This document shows positions 63,938 to 64,000 of a stretch of 64,000 bases of DNA, piece by piece. The number at the start of each line of letters is the position of its first letter. The stretch's first letter is position 1. This DNA is from Modestobacter sp. Leaf380 (lineage in GTDB: Bacteria > Actinomycetota > Actinomycetes > Mycobacteriales > Geodermatophilaceae), in the NCBI RefSeq assembly GCF_001424485.1, contig NZ_LMQC01000024.1, positions 99,477 to 163,476 on the forward strand, given 5' to 3'. The translations under genes were made by a program, and so were the position numbers. The notes under the pieces were generated by a model. It was not told where the DNA came from. It worked only from the letters and a program-made list of their open reading frames with translations, and ran no database searches.

Positions 63938-64000
63938 GTGCTGACCGACGCGGTTGCTGTCTTGGCTGAGATCTGTCGGCGGCTCTCGGTGGCGCTGTTG
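63938..64000 (+). CDS. Possible start of a gene cut by the window edge
   Basis: An open frame begins with GTG at 63938 and runs 21 codons to the edge (reads VLTDAVAVLAEICRRLSVAL). It has more A/T at third positions (GTT, GCT, TTG, TGT) than the neighbours, which could mark transferred DNA. No family can be named. It may equally be non-coding. Confidence 0.25.
   Translation, partial: MLTDAVAVLAEICRRLSVALL

Overview
The window is about 64 kb of a very GC-rich genome. Nearly every third codon base is G or C, many genes start with GTG, and several genes seem to be transcribed without a leader from TAGGGT-like -10 boxes. Actinobacterial hallmarks include Lrp-flanked bkd genes, a fruR-fruK-fruA-ptsH locus with divergent ptsI, GTP-type PEP carboxykinase, HelD, an acVLRF1-like protein, DUF1707 proteins and an actinobacterial sulfur leader peptide. 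This points to Actinomycetota. The style resembles Geodermatophilaceae and relatives, but that family-level placement is inference.

Layout. 1-8.2 kb: end of a membrane protein, a TetR regulator, small conserved and acidic proteins, a two-component system translationally coupled to an ABC-2 exporter, a second TetR with a perfect operator facing a DUF1707 protein, a protein phosphatase and a 51-aa protein. 8.5-14.8 kb: the PTS fructose locus. 15-20.5 kb: the branched-chain 2-oxo acid dehydrogenase genes (E1a, E1b, E2) with an AGE-family isomerase downstream and a divergent Lrp regulator. 20.5-29.8 kb: two hydrolases, small membrane proteins, an NlpC/P60 cell-wall hydrolase behind a c-di-AMP (ydaO-type) riboswitch, and a four-gene run ending in an FAD oxidoreductase and an alcohol dehydrogenase. 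29.9-36.6 kb: a sugar ABC importer (binding protein and two permeases, no ATPase) with its LacI regulator, divergent from a glycogen-debranching-like glycosidase. 36.7-45.1 kb: YihY, a class A PBP with PASTA domain, PPK2, a HelD-like helicase, an alcohol dehydrogenase and stress-type proteins. 45.1-53.4 kb: an acyl-CoA module (3-hydroxyacyl-CoA dehydrogenase, fused isobutyryl-CoA mutase IcmF, MarR, cytosolic BtuF-like protein, thiolase, TetR). 53.4-57.2 kb: acVLRF1, rhodanese and cysteine dioxygenase behind a leader peptide, and an MFS transporter. 57.3-64 kb: pckG, an Old Yellow Enzyme, SRPBCC, hydrolase, DUF1707 and nitronate monooxygenase genes.

How the genes work together. The bkd complex makes isobutyryl-CoA from valine. 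IcmF could turn it into n-butyryl-CoA, which the nearby thiolase and 3-hydroxyacyl-CoA dehydrogenase could process. PckG would then feed gluconeogenesis. Cysteine dioxygenase and rhodanese form a small sulfur unit that looks controlled by a leaderless, Cys-containing leader peptide.

Most unusual features. Gene ends carry long, mostly non-homologous inverted repeats: a 41-nt-arm palindrome whose arms are themselves palindromes, a 25-nt-arm hairpin covering the RBS and start of the marR gene, an interlocking A-B-A'-B' structure, and two copies of one dispersed palindrome, both between convergent genes. No transposase, CRISPR array, rRNA or tRNA was seen. All similarity statements come from reading motifs by eye; no search was run.
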